From Kaistia hirudinis (GTDB taxonomy: Bacteria > Pseudomonadota > Alphaproteobacteria > Rhizobiales > Kaistiaceae), in the NCBI RefSeq assembly GCF_014196455.1, contig NZ_JACIDS010000001.1, forward strand, positions 62,001 through 126,000: DNA of 64,000 nucleotides, read 5' to 3'. Position numbers and translations under genes: made by a program. The notes beneath the pieces are model-generated. The model was not told where the DNA came from and searched no databases. It was given only the letters and a program-made list of their open reading frames with translations. Of the stretch, positions 63,279 through 64,000 are shown piece after piece. Each line of letters opens with the position of its first letter. The stretch's first letter is position 1.

Positions 63279-64000
63279 TGATCTCGATCGACGGATCAAG
63301 TGCCCCCTACGACGTCCACGCCATCCGCCGGGATTTTCCGATCCTGGCGCGGACCGTCTATGGCAAGCCGCTGGTCTATCTCGACAATGGCGCCTCGGCG
63401 CAGAAGCCGCGGGCGATGCTCGATGCGGTGATGAAGGCCTATACGGAGGAGTATGCCAACGTCCATCGCGGGCTGCATTTCCTCTCGAACGCTGCGACCG
63501 AGGCCTATGAGGATGCGCGCGAGGCCGTGCGCGCCTTTCTGAATGCCGGCTCGGTCGACGAGGTGATCTTCACCAAATCCTCGACCGAGGCGATCAACCT
63601 CGTCGCGTCCTCGCTCGGCCAGGACATCGGGGAAGGGGACGAGATCATCGTCTCGATCCTCGAGCATCATTCCAACATCGTGCCGTGGAATTTCCTGCGC
63701 GAGCGCAAGGGCGCGGTGATCAGATGGGCGCCGATCGCCGAGGACGGCACGTTCCTGCTCGATGAATTCGAGAAGCTGATCACGCCGCGCACCAAGATCG
63801 TCGCGATCACGCATATGTCCAACGTCACGGGCACGGTCGTGCCGGTCAAGGACGTGATCCGCATCGCGCATGCGCATGGCATCAAGGTTCTGGTCGATGG
63901 CAGCCAGGCGGCCGTGCATATGCCCGTCGATGTCCGTGACCTCGATGCCGATTTCTACGCGATCACCGGTCACAAGCTCTATGGCCCGACCGGCATCGGC
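63278..64000 (+). CDS. sufS: cysteine desulfurase SufS, 3' end missing
   Basis: 241 residues before the window ends (about 410 expected). Group II desulfurase: VYLDNGASAQKP near 32-43, EEYANVHRGLHFLSNAATEAYE near 56-77, SILEHHSNIVPW near 125-136, DGSQAAVHMPVD near 207-218 and PLP Lys in ITGHKLYGPTG near 229-239. The active Cys is beyond the edge. The ATG at 63278 overlaps the stop of the orphan gene (TGATG), with GGAGG seven bases before; sufS is thus dependent on the inserted gene for translation coupling. Confidence 0.95.
   Translation, partial: MISIDGSSAPYDVHAIRRDFPILARTVYGKPLVYLDNGASAQKPRAMLDAVMKAYTEEYANVHRGLHFLSNAATEAYEDAREAVRAFLNAGSVDEVIFTKSSTEAINLVASSLGQDIGEGDEIIVSILEHHSNIVPWNFLRERKGAVIRWAPIAEDGTFLLDEFEKLITPRTKIVAITHMSNVTGTVVPVKDVIRIAHAHGIKVLVDGSQAAVHMPVDVRDLDADFYAITGHKLYGPTGIG

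Noticed and set aside
63278-64000. SufS as a truncated pseudogene
   Set aside because: The frame is open and well conserved to the window edge; it is cut by the window, not broken.

Overview
The window reads as a contiguous piece of a GC-rich alphaproteobacterial chromosome, most likely from the order Hyphomicrobiales (Rhizobiales). Supporting signs are LpxI in place of LpxH next to lpxB, an ATP12-type chaperone gene fused by overlap to an RluA-family pseudouridine synthase, a DUF1489 protein, a folP-folB-folK cluster, a suf operon led by an IscS-type desulfurase with an Irr-type iron box upstream, a phasin, and a biotin-dependent propionyl-CoA carboxylase. Genes are dense, stop/start overlaps (ATGA, GTGA) are common, and nearly every gene has the same strong GC bias. 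I see no transposase, integrase, phage gene or CRISPR array. Genus is not decidable from what I can see.

Layout. 1-3.1 kb: end of lpxI, lpxB, and a ZntB/CorA-type metal transporter. 3.1-12.1 kb: a cytochrome bd oxidase region, with cydA-cydB-cydX on the minus strand and cydD-cydC on the plus strand, separated by a urea-transporter gene and a DUF1576 membrane protein gene. FNR/FixK-like boxes lie upstream of both cydA and cydD. 12.1-13.4 kb: divergent TetR regulator and azoreductase. 13.5-16.7 kb: two large paralogous exported proteins of unknown function. 16.8-17.5 kb: a fluoride riboswitch and fluC (crcB). 17.5-19.8 kb: rluC-like, ATP12, small exported protein. 20-33.5 kb: pccB, then glutathione transferase, a PIN/RHH toxin-antitoxin pair, two related alpha/beta hydrolases, folate genes, an SDR, a YARHG protein and a sugar ABC importer, then pccA. 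33.6-40.8 kb: ceramide-glucosyltransferase-like enzyme, phosphatase, acylphosphatase, lipB, tRNA-Leu(GAG), mgtE, and a dehydrogenase/aminotransferase pair that looks like GnnA/GnnB. 40.8-50.6 kb: diguanylate cyclase, aldo/keto reductase, DUF218 protein, several DUF genes, panC, a Pam18/Tim14-like J protein, a DacF-type carboxypeptidase with a SPOR domain, a phasin and a PfkB kinase. 51-57.6 kb: ccdA, glmU, glmS, a TumE-type toxin with winged-helix antitoxin, a DUF502 membrane protein and a hydrolase. 57.7-64 kb: iscS-like, sufB, sufC, sufD, an AT-rich orphan membrane gene, and the start of sufS, which runs off the window.

How genes work together. lpxI/lpxB, gnnA/gnnB-like genes and glmU/glmS all feed UDP-GlcNAc-derived envelope chemistry; the gnnAB-like pair suggests a 2,3-diaminoglucose lipid A backbone as in many Rhizobiales. 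CydABX needs CydDC for assembly, and both carry a TTGA-N6-TCAA box, suggesting joint induction at low oxygen. The suf operon builds Fe-S clusters and probably answers to iron through Irr. LipB needs the lipoyl pathway, whose LipA partner is an Fe-S enzyme.

The less ordinary items are the fluoride riboswitch, the AT-rich gene inside the suf operon, the exported paralogue pair with a shared C-terminal module, the two toxin-antitoxin pairs, and three copies of an intergenic palindromic repeat. I did not find a clearly new multi-gene system; the best candidates for unexplained biology are the exported paralogue pair and the urea-transporter/DUF1576 pair set inside the bd oxidase region.
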